Below, one piece after another: positions 1 to 7,448 of a stretch of DNA of 7,728 nucleotides. Within the stretch, counting starts at the first letter, position 1. Every line of letters starts with the position of its first letter. A model generated the notes under the pieces. It saw only the letters and a list, made by a program, of their open reading frames with translations. It had not been told where the DNA came from and searched no databases. Both the position numbers and the translations under genes were made by a program. The stretch covers positions 1 through 7,728 of the forward strand of contig PMOM01000047.1 in NCBI GenBank assembly GCA_003161535.1. Direction: 5' to 3'. The stretch is from Caulobacteraceae bacterium (lineage in GTDB: Bacteria > Pseudomonadota > Alphaproteobacteria > Caulobacterales > Caulobacteraceae).

Positions 1-116
1 AGGCGGGTGCAGATCTCGGTCATCTCCAGATGGGTGGAGACCGGCGCCGTCACCCGCACCAGTTCGCCCGCCGCTTCCAGGGCCGCCATGAAGTCGCGCA
101 GACTGCGATAGGCCAT
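1..116 (-). CDS. ubiD: UbiD-family decarboxylase, N-terminal fragment (runs off the window)
   Basis: The first 38 codons of a leftward gene are visible, beginning [20 protein letters not shown] and continuing to an EMTEICTR segment. This opening (YRSLRDF, then ExxGELVRV, then a conserved E-T-I-xTR block) is the usual start of UbiD-type decarboxylases. These use prenylated FMN; the classical member removes the carboxylate from 3-polyprenyl-4-hydroxybenzoate in ubiquinone synthesis, in the cytoplasm. The start is supported by a purine-rich AGGGGAGA at 121-128, four bases upstream of the ATG. The catalytic domain lies outside the window, so a non-ubiquinone aromatic-acid UbiD homologue cannot be excluded. 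The gene is divergent from the small gene at 185. Confidence 0.8.
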   Translation of the reverse strand, partial: MAYRSLRDFMAALEAAGELVRVTAPVSTHLEMTEICTR

Positions 117-169
117 GGGCTCTCCCCTAGGGCTGGCCGGCGGGTCTGTCACGCCTCGGCGCTTGGCGC

Positions 170-175
170 TACACT
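170..175 (+). promoter_or_regulatory. Possible -10 element for a leaderless or near-leaderless transcript
   Basis: TACACT matches the TATAAT consensus at four of six bases and ends nine bases before the ATG at 185. No Shine-Dalgarno sequence precedes that ATG. A transcript starting about seven bases after the element would have almost no leader. Leaderless mRNAs are common in Caulobacter-like bacteria. No good -35 hexamer is visible, so this is a weak call. Confidence 0.2.
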
Positions 176-184
176 CAGTTGGCC

Positions 185-409
185 ATGAAACAGATCGACC
201 TTGACGACCTGCCGCCGCGCGCCGCCCACATACTGGCGGCCTTGCAAGAGGGCGAAGAGCTAGTGCTGGCCCAGGGCGGCGGCGTCGTCGCGCGCCTGCG
301 TGTGGAAACCGCTCCCGCTCCGGTCGAGTCCCCCGCCGAGCTTCCCTCCGAGGACCGAATGAAAGAGGTGATGGAGCACTTCAAGGCGATGATTGACGAC
401 GAGTTCTAG
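185..409 (+). CDS. Small Phd/YefM-like antitoxin-type protein (74 aa), orphan
   Basis: This is a 74-residue acidic protein. Residues 12-39 ([20 protein letters not shown], then GGVVARLRV) resemble the core of Phd/YefM antitoxins: a helix, then EGEE-hydrophobic strand-G-x-VARL. The tail, about 50-74, is charged and probably helical ([19 protein letters not shown]), as in toxin-binding tails. A TTG six bases upstream (179) is in frame, but the ATG at 185 is preferred. Neither start has a clear ribosome site. No toxin gene lies next to it in the window: the left neighbour is ubiD (divergent) and the right neighbour is a transporter (convergent). If it is an antitoxin-like DNA-binding protein, it is an orphan or acts as a regulator. 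The family assignment rests on pattern only. Confidence 0.6.
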   Translation: MKQIDLDDLPPRAAHILAALQEGEELVLAQGGGVVARLRVETAPAPVESPAELPSEDRMKEVMEHFKAMIDDEF

Positions 410-1704
410 GCTGGCGCCTTGCGATGCGCCGGCGCCGTTTCGGCGAACAAAAGGATGGCGACGAGTCCGGCCGCCGCCGCGGCGGCCAGGTACCACGCCG
501 GGGCCAGCGGGTTTCCGGTGATCTGAATGAGCCAGGTGATGGCGAACTGGGTCGTGCCGCCGAACACCGCGACGGCGAGGGCGTAGAGGGTCGATACCGC
601 TCCGGACCGAATCCTGGCGGGCATGGATTCGGTAATGGCGACCAGGACCGAGGAGGCCGAGATCGCCAGCGGGATTTGCAAAATCATCACCGCGCCAAAC
701 AGGCTGGCGGCGTTGCGGAAATGGGCCAGAACCCAGAAGGCTGGAACGGCCGCCGCCAGCAGAAACAGCCACGGCCAGAGCATCACCGGCTTGCGGCCGA
801 ACCGGTCCGACAGCCAGCCGCCGATGGGATCGAACAGAACACCGCACAGGCCTAGAACCGCCGTCGCCCCGAAGGCCAGATTGGCCCGCATGTGCAAAGT
901 CTCGCCGGCGAATGTGGTCATATAGGTCAGGACATAGTTGGCCATCATGGCGGTGGCGAACATCACCAGACCGAGGATCGCGACACGAAGATAGGGCCTA
1001 AGCGGCGGCGAGGGCTCCTGGCGCGCTTCCACCGCCTCAAGGGTCTCGGGCAGGCCGCCACGTAGAATCAGGCCAAACGGCACGATGGCCGCGCCGATCA
1101 GAAAGGCCACGCGCCAGCCCCAGGCGTCCAGCGCCGGCCCGCTCAGCAGATTGGCCAGCGCCAGGCCCACTAGGCCGGCGGCCAGCACGGCGACGTCCTG
1201 CGTCATATACTGAAATGACACATAGAGGCCGCGCCGAAGCGGCGGGGCGGCTTCGATCAGAAAGGCGGTGCTCGGCCCAACTTCGCCGCCCAAGGCGAAT
1301 CCCTGCACGAGCCGAAAGCAGATCACCGCGACTGGCGCGGCCACGCCGATCGCCGCGAACGAAGGCGTCAACGCCAAGCCGAGAATCGAAAATCCCATGA
1401 GCGTGAACGACAGCAGCATGGCCGGCTTGCGGCCGATCCGATCGCCCATCATGCCGATGACGACGCCCCCCACGGGCCGCGTCAGGAAGCCGGCCCCGAA
1501 CGTGGCCAGCGACGCCAGCAGGCTTGAGGCGGGGTTATGCGAGGGAAAAAAGGTGCGGCCGATCTGGGCGGCGAAGAAGGCGTAGGTCAGGAAGTCGTAG
1601 AACTGCAGGGCGTTGCCGATCGCCACCGCCGCCACATGCTTGGCCGGCAAGGATGGCGCGAGGCCCTCGCCGCCGCCCGCCGCCGCCAAGGCCAACTCCG
1701 CCAT
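406..1704 (-). CDS. MFS transporter, metabolite:H+ symporter (MHS) type, 432 aa
   Basis: This is an inner-membrane transporter of normal length for the MHS branch (citrate, proline/betaine, alpha-ketoglutarate, shikimate symporters), with about 12 hydrophobic segments. Diagnostic motifs are GNALQFYDF (residues 30-38), FGAGFLTRPVGG (69-80), the loop 2-3 motif GDRIGRKP (87-94), RLVQGFALGGE (131-141), WGWRVAFLIG (195-204) and the second-half copy GWLSDRFGRKP (296-306). The first 20 residues are a small Ala/Gly-rich cytoplasmic extension. The start is fixed by GGAGG at 1709-1713, four bases upstream of the ATG. It lies 36 bp after the MmcQ/YjbR gene and is the last gene of that run. Its stop codon overlaps the stop of the convergent small gene. 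The substrate cannot be read from sequence; a carboxylate or amino acid would suit the upstream GGT. Confidence 0.9.
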   Translation of the reverse strand: MAELALAAAGGGEGLAPSLPAKHVAAVAIGNALQFYDFLTYAFFAAQIGRTFFPSHNPASSLLASLATFGAGFLTRPVGGVVIGMMGDRIGRKPAMLLSFTLMGFSILGLALTPSFAAIGVAAPVAVICFRLVQGFALGGEVGPSTAFLIEAAPPLRRGLYVSFQYMTQDVAVLAAGLVGLALANLLSGPALDAWGWRVAFLIGAAIVPFGLILRGGLPETLEAVEARQEPSPPLRPYLRVAILGLVMFATAMMANYVLTYMTTFAGETLHMRANLAFGATAVLGLCGVLFDPIGGWLSDRFGRKPVMLWPWLFLLAAAVPAFWVLAHFRNAASLFGAVMILQIPLAISASSVLVAITESMPARIRSGAVSTLYALAVAVFGGTTQFAITWLIQITGNPLAPAWYLAAAAAAGLVAILLFAETAPAHRKAPA

Positions 1705-1740
1705 GAGTCCTCCAGCGGCAAGGTTGCGAGACCAGGGACC

Positions 1741-2103
1741 CTAGGTGGCGCCAGAAGACGTGTCGAGGCTCGCCTCCCACGCCTTCACCGCGCTCTTGGC
1801 CGCGATCTTGCGCCAGCGGCGCTCAAGGAAGGCGCGGAACGAGCCTGGGTGCAGACTCTCTCGCCGGGCAAGGACGGCCGGATAGTCCTTGTAGTGGGCG
1901 GTGAAGTGGAAAGTGCCCGGTTCCGCCTCCATCAGCATTTCGCGCTCGTCGAACCCCACCTCCATGAGCACCAGGCTGTCGTCCTCGCGGCGCAGGCGGG
2001 TAAAGAACTTCTTGTTCACCAGAAAGGAAGGTCGGCCATAGGAGGTCCCCTCGGTCACGCCCGGAAACGACAGGCAAATGTCGCGCATTTCCGCCTCGGT
2101 CAT
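1741..2103 (-). CDS. MmcQ/YjbR family DNA-binding-like protein (120 aa)
   Basis: This is a small cytoplasmic protein of the MmcQ/YjbR family (a CyaY-like or double-wing fold, usually 110-125 residues). The diagnostic N-terminal block is ICLSFPGVTEGTSYGRPSF (residues 9-27) followed by NKKFFTRL. A later block has HFTAHYKDYPAVL (about 66-78), and the basic C-terminal helix RRWRKIAAKSAVKAW (90-104) is also typical. The molecular function of the family is unsettled; nucleic-acid binding has been proposed. GGAGG at 2112-2116, eight bases upstream, fixes the ATG, and the site overlaps the end of the GGT gene. With only 14 bp from the GGT stop, the two genes are almost certainly cotranscribed. Confidence 0.9.
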   Translation of the reverse strand: MTEAEMRDICLSFPGVTEGTSYGRPSFLVNKKFFTRLRREDDSLVLMEVGFDEREMLMEAEPGTFHFTAHYKDYPAVLARRESLHPGSFRAFLERRWRKIAAKSAVKAWEASLDTSSGAT

Positions 2104-2117
2104 GTCCGTCGCCTCCG

Positions 2118-3906
2118 TCAGTAGGCCAGAGCCATACCGTCCTTGCGCATTTCGCTGGCGGCAGCCAATCGCCCCGGCCAGCGCTCAATGGCCTGATAGC
2201 CGCCGTAGCCGCCGTCCGAGGGTTCGAACTTCCATCCCAGGGCCGCCAGGCCCTGGCGGGTCGCCTCCGGCGCCCCCGATTCCAGGCGCAAGGTTCCGAT
2301 GCCGACGCCGGCCTCGCCGGTCGGCTCGCTGGAGCCCTCGTGATGCCAGCGCGGCGAGTCTCCGGCGGCCTGCAAGCCAAGCCCATAGTCCACCAGATTG
2401 ACGATGATCTGGGCCTGGCCCTGGGGCTGCATGTCGCCGCCCATGACGCCAAAGGCCAGCCAGGGTTCGCCGCCGCGGGTGGCGAAGCCGGGGATGATGG
2501 TCTGGAACGGTCGCTTGCCGGGGGCATAGAGGTTGGCGTCGCCGTCGCGCAGGCTGAAAAGCTCGCCCCGGTCCTGGAACATGAAGCCCAGGCCGTCGGG
2601 CGACAGGCCCGAGCCCATGCCGCGGTAGTTGGACTGGATGATCGAAACCATCATGCCGTCGCTATCGGCGGCGCAGAGATAGGTGGTGTCGCCGTGGCTT
2701 GGGGCCTCGCCGGCATTCACCGGGGTGAGAATCCTGTCTGGGCGGATCAGGCCGGCCCGCTCGGCGGCGTAGCTCTTGGAAATCAGCCAGTCGATGGGAA
2801 GCTTGGCGAAGTCGGGATCGGCGAAGTAGCGGGCGCGATCCTCGAAGGCCAGGCGCTTGGCCTCGATCTGGGTGTGCAGGCTGGCGGTGGATTGGAAGCC
2901 CATGGCCTTGAGGTCAAAACGCTCAAGAATGTTCAGGATCTGCAGTGTCGAGAGGCCCTGGCTGTTGGGCGGCAGGGCCCAGACGTCCACGCCTCGATAG
3001 TTGGTGGAGCGCGGCTCGACCCACTGCGAGTGATGGGCCGCCAGATCCGACCTGGAAAGCCAGCCGCCAATGCGCTTGAAATAGGCGTCGATGACGTCCG
3101 CCGCCTCGCCGCCGTAGAAGCCCTCGCGCCCGCCCTGGGCGATCAGGCGATAGGTATGAGCCAGGGCCGGATTGGCGAACATCTCGCCTTCCGCCGGCGC
3201 GCGGCCCTCCGGCGCCCACACCTTCTTGAAGTTTTCCACCTCCTCTATGCCGGCGCCCGGCCGGGTGAAGGCGCGAAGTGAAACGGCAAGATAGTGGGCT
3301 ATGGTTTGCGGGACCGGCGCGCCGTGCTGGGCAAGGTCGATGGCGGGGGCGAAGAGGTCTGCCCATTTCAGGCGGCCATAGCGCTGGTGCAGCGTCCACC
3401 AGGCGTCCACGGCGCCCGGCGTCGATACCGACACCGCGCCGAAGGGAGCGATGAAGCCCTTCTTCGCGCGCGCTCTTTGGGTCTCCAGGCTGAGCGACCT
3501 CGGCGAGCGGCCCGAGCCGTTCAGGCCGGCGAGCTTGCCGGCTTTGGGGTCCCAAACCATGGCGAAGCAGTCGCCGCCGACGCCGCAGGAGATCGGTTCA
3601 AGAAAGCCCAAGGCGGCATTAGCCGCGATCGCGGCATCCACGGCCGATCCGCCCGCCCGCAGGATATCGATGGCCGATGAGAGTCGCCAGCGGATGGGCG
3701 GTGGCGGCGGCCCCGTGCGCGCCCCACACGGTCGAGCGCGAGGCGAAGCTCTCGCCGGCGATGCGGTCGCCGCCGTGGATGTCAGGTCGCTTGGCGCCGG
3801 TCATCAATGTTGGCGGCGCGCCAGCACTGGGTGTTCCCGGGGACGCGGCGCTGGCCGACGCGGCGGCCGCGGCCGGCAGAGTGGCGAGAAAGGTGCGACG
3901 GCGCAT
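2118..3906 (-). pseudogene. ggt: Gamma-glutamyltransferase, Tat-exported, interrupted by a frameshift near 3674
   Basis: This encodes a periplasmic Ntn-hydrolase that cleaves gamma-glutamyl amides such as glutathione and transfers or hydrolyses the glutamyl group. Translation from the ATG at 3906 (AGGAGA at 3912-3917) gives a Tat-type signal MRRRTFLATLPAAAAAS, then the family opening ESFASRSTVWGAHGAAATAH and PLATLI. The frame is then lost. The rest (IDILRAGGSAVDAAIAAN, EPISCGVGGD, NGSGRSP) continues one frame over to the stop at 2118. Removing one base, for example one G of the GG at 3674-3675, restores about 595 residues, normal for GGT. The autoprocessing nucleophile is the first Thr of GDTTYLCAADSDG (codon 2685-2687, about residue 407). 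It is followed by QSNYRGMGSG and GVMGGDMQPQGQAQ, as in the YwrD-like, lid-lacking subgroup. The downstream frame has no credible start of its own: its first candidate is the GTG valine of SAVDAA at 3641. It is the first gene of the run leading to the MmcQ/YjbR and MFS genes. Confidence 0.85.
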
Positions 3907-3951
3907 GGTGGTCTCCTGGCGGCGATCTGAACGTCATGAACTATCCGCCGC

Positions 3952-3980
3952 AGCATCAGCAACCTCGGACACGCCGTCAA
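3952..3980 (-). promoter_or_regulatory. Candidate promoter for the GGT-MmcQ-MFS run
   Basis: Reading leftward, TTGACG at 3975-3980 is a good alphaproteobacterial -35. A 17-bp spacer leads to GATGCT at 3952-3957, which matches TATAAT at only three positions. It sits in the 96-bp gap between the transglutaminase stop and the GGT start, where a separate promoter would be expected. The -10 is poor, so read-through from the upstream cassette is equally possible; I see no clear terminator hairpin with a T-run in the gap. Confidence 0.25.
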
Positions 3981-4002
3981 ACCCCTACCCAGCTTCACGC
4001 CG

Positions 4003-4971
4003 CTACTGCTGCTGCAGCCCCTGGTCGATGTCGGCGGATGAGGGCAGACGGCGGCCCTTGCTGGAAATCACTGGTCGCGCGGTGCGCATGAACTCCGGCT
4101 CGACCGCGGCGGCGCTCGCCTGTCGCACTGAAACGGCCACCGTCAACTCACTCTCGCTGTCCCCCTTATAGACGCCGCGCGAAGGCGGCACGTCTCCATA
4201 GTCGCGGCCGGTCGCCACGATAATGTGACGCTCGCCGACGCTAAGATTATTGGTCGGGTCAAGGCCCACCCAGCCCAAGGATGGCAACATCACGTCGAGC
4301 CAGGCGTGGGTGGCGTCCGGATCGGAGCGATCGCCGACCGACCGATCGGTGAAAAGGTATCCAGAAACGTAGCGCGCCGGAATACCCCAACCGCGGCAGA
4401 TGGCGATCATCACGTGGGCGAAGTCCTGGCATACGCCTCGACCGGCGTTGAGCGCATCGTCGATCGGGCTGTCAGCCCTGGTTACGCCGGCTTCGTAATC
4501 CAAAGTCTCGCAGAGCCTCCGCGACAGGGCGCGAACGGCGGTGAGCGGGTCCGCCTCGGCAAGCGCCGCGATGCCATGCTCGGCCACGAACGCTTCCAGC
4601 CTGGGGCTTGGCGTCGCGAAGCCGTGGGGACGCAGGAAGTCGAAATATTGCCCTTGGACGTCGTCGCTCGCCAGTTGATCCCAGGCGCTTTGGTCAAGCG
4701 CCTCTGGAATGTCGCCAGGAAGGCGGGTCTCGACATTGGCGGTCGACAGTATCGTCAGCTGGTTGTGCTGCTGGGGGACGTCGAAGTGATAGACCGCGTT
4801 GCGGAAGGAGTCGGTGTAGGAGAAGAGTTGCGCGGCCGGTTCGAGTTCCAGCGCGAACTTGGTCAACCTCTGGCTTTCGCTTTGCTGCGGCTGAACCCAA
4901 AGCTCCATGACGCTCTCGCGGACCGGCGCTTCGTAGCGATATTGCGTCTGATGGCGAATGTTGAACAGCAT
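4003..4971 (-). CDS. Transglutaminase-like cysteine protease family protein (322 aa)
   Basis: This is a cytoplasmic transglutaminase-fold protein with no signal peptide. Residues 1-80, beginning MLFNIRHQTQYRYEAPV, form the bacterial transglutaminase-like N-terminal domain. The catalytic core follows with the full papain-like triad: Cys181 in GRGVCQDFAHVMI, His222 in DATHAWLDV and Asp238 in GWVGLDPTNN. GWGIPARYVSGY (194-205) is also characteristic. Bacterial members more likely act as peptidases or amidases than as cross-linkers. The ATG at 4971 follows the alpha-E stop by one base (TGA-c-ATG), which implies translational coupling; no Shine-Dalgarno is visible. An in-frame ATG at 5019 would add 16 residues that do not look like the family, so it was rejected. 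The last 35 residues, after about 288, are divergent and probably disordered. This is the third gene of the ATP-grasp cassette. Confidence 0.92.
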   Translation of the reverse strand: MLFNIRHQTQYRYEAPVRESVMELWVQPQQSESQRLTKFALELEPAAQLFSYTDSFRNAVYHFDVPQQHNQLTILSTANVETRLPGDIPEALDQSAWDQLASDDVQGQYFDFLRPHGFATPSPRLEAFVAEHGIAALAEADPLTAVRALSRRLCETLDYEAGVTRADSPIDDALNAGRGVCQDFAHVMIAICRGWGIPARYVSGYLFTDRSVGDRSDPDATHAWLDVMLPSLGWVGLDPTNNLSVGERHIIVATGRDYGDVPPSRGVYKGDSESELTVAVSVRQASAAAVEPEFMRTARPVISSKGRRLPSSADIDQGLQQQ

Positions 4972-4972
4972 G

Positions 4973-5917
4973 TCAGGCCGGTAGCCGCTGTTCGAGGGGA
5001 TAGCTGACGAAGGTCTCATAGATCGCGTCGTGGATGGACGCGCACTCCTCGGCGACCGAGCTTAGCAGCGCGCTGGGAGCGAAGATCTCATCCATGTCGG
5101 CGAATTCCAGCCGCGCGCTGAGGCGCGCTGCGAGGCGCGCTGGCCGCGATCTTCCCGGCGCCCCTCCCGGACCCGCCAGGCCGGTGAGATGGTCCTCCAT
5201 GCGCTGGGTTGAAAACCGCACGGAGCGCGGAAACTCCTCGTCGAAAAGAAGGAACTCAAGCAGATAGCGAGGCCGGACCTCGGCGGTGTAGACGCGCAGA
5301 TAAGGCTCAAGCGCGCAGGCCATGCGCAAGACGGCGATCTGGGTGGCGTGGTCTTCCAACAGCGCGCGGCCGGCCACATCGCCAAAGCACACCTTGAGCA
5401 GGCGCGCGATCAGCTGGGCGCGCTCCAGATAAACCCCCAGCAGAAGGAACCGCCAGCCCTGGCCGTGGCTCATGGTGGCGTCGACGGCGCCCTTGAACAG
5501 ATGCAGATCGGCGATGATTCCATGCAGGAAGCTCGCCGCCCCACGAGACAGCGCGCGCTCGGCGCTGGGAGAGGTCACGCGAAGGTAGAGCATGTTCAGA
5601 CGTTCCCACGTCTCCGAAGTGATCTGATCGCGAACCTGCCGGGCATTTTCACGCGCCCGCGACAGAGCGGTGACAACCGATCCGCGGTCGTCATCATCCA
5701 GGACAAGGCGGTGAGCGATGTCCTGGGCGGAGACCTGATCGGTGGCGACTTGGGCCTCGTCGATCGCATGGGCCGCCCGGCGAGCCACCGCCACGGCGGC
5801 ATCGTTCTGGTCCAGGGTCGAGGTCAGCATCACGTCGGAGAGGCGACAGCGGTGTTCCGCCCGTTCTATGTAACGGCCGATCCAGTAGAGGCTGTCGGCG
5901 ACGCGAGCGAGCATCAT
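4973..5917 (-). CDS. Alpha-E domain-containing protein (314 aa)
   Basis: This is an all-helical alpha-E (DUF403) protein of normal family length. The hallmark opening is RVADSLYWIGRYIERAEH (residues 5-22). A second helix carries LSRARENARQVRDQI (85-99), an internal echo of the first motif reads LGVYLERAQLIARLL (160-174), and the conserved RYLLEFLLFDEEFPRSVRF lies at 217-235. Its biochemical role is unknown. It nearly always lies between, or is fused to, circularly permuted ATP-grasp and transglutaminase proteins, and is thought to be an accessory or structural partner. The start ATG overlaps the ATP-grasp stop (5914-5917); a second ATG follows directly, so the true start may be one codon later. 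Residues 246-270 form a Gly/Ala/Arg-rich loop and an ARLAARLSARL helix encoded by short DNA repeats. Confidence 0.92.
   Translation of the reverse strand: MMLARVADSLYWIGRYIERAEHRCRLSDVMLTSTLDQNDAAVAVARRAAHAIDEAQVATDQVSAQDIAHRLVLDDDDRGSVVTALSRARENARQVRDQITSETWERLNMLYLRVTSPSAERALSRGAASFLHGIIADLHLFKGAVDATMSHGQGWRFLLLGVYLERAQLIARLLKVCFGDVAGRALLEDHATQIAVLRMACALEPYLRVYTAEVRPRYLLEFLLFDEEFPRSVRFSTQRMEDHLTGLAGPGGAPGRSRPARLAARLSARLEFADMDEIFAPSALLSSVAEECASIHDAIYETFVSYPLEQRLPA
5113..5142. repeat. Three copies of GCGCGCTG inside the alpha-E gene
   Basis: GCGCGCTG occurs at 5113-5120, 5123-5130 and 5135-5142. Read on the minus strand, the stretch encodes the ARLAARLSARL segment of the alpha-E protein. It may be a slippage-prone micro-repeat or just codon bias over an Ala-Arg-Leu helix. 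Confidence 0.5.
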
Positions 5918-7401
5918 GGCGCCGACCCGCGTTTGGTGAGGACCCAGGTGTCCTTCGATCCGCCGCCCTGACTGGAATTGACTACGAGCGAGCCGCGGCG
6001 AAGGGCGACGCGCGTGAGGGCCCCTGGCACGACCGTGATCTTCTGTCCCGACAGCACGAAGGGCCTAAGATCGACGTGGCGCGGTTCAATCTGGCCGTCC
6101 ACCAGGCACGGCGCGGTCGATAGCTGGATGGTCGGCTGGGCGATGTAGTTGTTCGGATCAGCCCGCAGCTGGGCCGCGAAGGTCTCTCGTTCGGCCACGC
6201 TCGCATGGGGCCCGATCAACATGCCATAGCCGCCCGACGCTCCCACCGCCTTGACCACCAGGGTGTCGAGATTGGCCAGCACGTAGTCAAGTTGCGCCGG
6301 TTCGCGGCAGAGATAGGTCTTGACGTTCGGGAGGATGGCATCCTCGTCCAGATAATATCGAATGATATCTGGCACATACGCATAGACTGCCTTGTCGTCG
6401 GCGATTCCGGTGCCCGGTGCGTTGGCGATGACGACGTTTCCCGCCCGATAGCTGTTGAAGAGACCCGCCGCGCCCAGTCCGGAATCCCTGCGAAAGGAGA
6501 GCGGATCGATGAAGTCGTCATCGACGCGCCGGTAGATCACGTCCACCCGTTGCAGGCCCTCGGTGGTGCGCATGTGGACAATGTTGTCGTGCACGACGAG
6601 GTCGCGGCCTTCGACCAGGTGCGCGCCCATCAACCGGGCCAGATAGGCGTGTTCGTAATAGGCCGAATTATAGACCCCCGGCGTCAGGACCACCACTTGG
6701 GGATCCGGTCGCCACTCCGGGGCGAGGCTCTTCAAGGTCGCGAGCAAGAGATCGGGATAGCGCTCTACCGGTTGAACGCCCGAGCTGCGAAATGTGCCTG
6801 GAAAGGTCCTCTTGGCAGCGTCGCGGTTGGCCAGCATGTAGGAAACGCCGGAGGGGACCCGGAGATTATCTTCCAGAACGAAGAACGTCCCGTCCTCGCC
6901 GCGGATCAGGTCCGCTCCGCTCACATTGACGTAACTGGCGTGGGGGACAAAGACCCCGTGCATCTCGCGCCGATAGGAGGGCGCGCCCAGGACAAGGTCA
7001 CGAGGAACGACGCCGTCGGAGAGAATTTTCTGATCGCTGTAGATGTCCGCCAGAAAGGCGTTCAGGGCGCGCAGGCGCTGGGTCAAACCGCCTTCGATGC
7101 GCGTCCACTCGCTGGCCGGAATGATGCGCGGAAAGAGGTCCGTCGGGATGATCTGCTCGGTCGCATCCCCGGCGCCATAGACGGTGAACGTGATCCCTTG
7201 GAGCAGGAAAAACTGTTCGAGCGTGCGCTGCCGATCGGCGAGTTCGGCCGGGCTGAGACTGAGCATGCGGGCGTGCAGCGCCGCGTAGTGGGCCCGAGGC
7301 GCTCCCTGCGCGGTGAACATGTCATCGTATGAACGCTCGTGGGGATAGAACGGCGGGGCTGACCGCGTGCGCCGGGCTCGGTTTTCCCCTGCAACGGCCA
7401 C
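5914..7401 (-). CDS. Circularly permuted ATP-grasp family protein (495 aa)
   Basis: This is a member of the circularly permuted ATP-grasp type 2 family (DUF404/DUF407), predicted to form an amide or peptide bond through an acyl-phosphate in the cytoplasm; the substrate is unknown. Blocks in order: YDDMFTAQGAPRAHY (25-39), HGVFVPHASYVNVSGADL (148-165), FFVLEDNLRVPSGVSYML (173-190), LTPGVYNSAYYEHAYLARL (239-257), VDVIYRRVDDDFIDPL (286-301), NAPGTGIADDKAVYAYVPD (327-345), KAVGASGGYGMLIG (384-397), RHVDLRPFVL (441-450) and VNSSQGGGSKDTWVL (474-488). The last block and the EDN acid motif are the expected metal/ATP-binding signatures. The start is uncertain. GTG at 7401 is favoured because the APPFYPHERSYDDMF stretch looks like family N-terminus, but its only ribosome site (GGGAG) is about 13 bases away. 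The next ATG (7320) would cut into the conserved opening. The stop overlaps the alpha-E start by 4 bp. Confidence 0.93.
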   Translation of the reverse strand: MAVAGENRARRTRSAPPFYPHERSYDDMFTAQGAPRAHYAALHARMLSLSPAELADRQRTLEQFFLLQGITFTVYGAGDATEQIIPTDLFPRIIPASEWTRIEGGLTQRLRALNAFLADIYSDQKILSDGVVPRDLVLGAPSYRREMHGVFVPHASYVNVSGADLIRGEDGTFFVLEDNLRVPSGVSYMLANRDAAKRTFPGTFRSSGVQPVERYPDLLLATLKSLAPEWRPDPQVVVLTPGVYNSAYYEHAYLARLMGAHLVEGRDLVVHDNIVHMRTTEGLQRVDVIYRRVDDDFIDPLSFRRDSGLGAAGLFNSYRAGNVVIANAPGTGIADDKAVYAYVPDIIRYYLDEDAILPNVKTYLCREPAQLDYVLANLDTLVVKAVGASGGYGMLIGPHASVAERETFAAQLRADPNNYIAQPTIQLSTAPCLVDGQIEPRHVDLRPFVLSGQKITVVPGALTRVALRRGSLVVNSSQGGGSKDTWVLTKRGSAP

Positions 7402-7448
7402 GCTATGACTGAGGCTCCCGTCCGGTCCAATCGACCGCCGCGACAGTC

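Noticed and set aside
2340..3281. Rightward 313-codon open frame opposite the GGT gene
   Set aside because: The composition is Gly/Ala/Val-rich with no recognisable motif, and it lies opposite well-conserved GGT sequence.
2118..3641. GGT as an independent gene starting at 3641
   Set aside because: The start would be the GTG valine codon inside the conserved SAVDAAIAAN motif. It has no ribosome site and would drop the signal peptide and conserved N-terminal block that are present in the other frame.
3674..3680. Programmed ribosomal frameshifting in GGT
   Set aside because: There is no slippery homopolymer or X-XXY-YYZ heptamer at the switch, and the GGT family is not known to use frameshifting.
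4225..5007. Rightward 260-codon open frame opposite the transglutaminase gene
   Set aside because: It is an antisense shadow of a gene with a complete catalytic triad, and has no motif of its own.
4972..5019. Longer transglutaminase start at 5019
   Set aside because: The extra residues overlap the alpha-E gene, do not look like family sequence and have no ribosome site; the ATG at 4971 begins exactly at the family's usual N-terminus.
6205..7332. Rightward 375-codon open frame opposite the ATP-grasp gene
   Set aside because: It is an antisense shadow produced by high GC and strong third-position bias; the opposite strand carries an unmistakable conserved family across the whole stretch.
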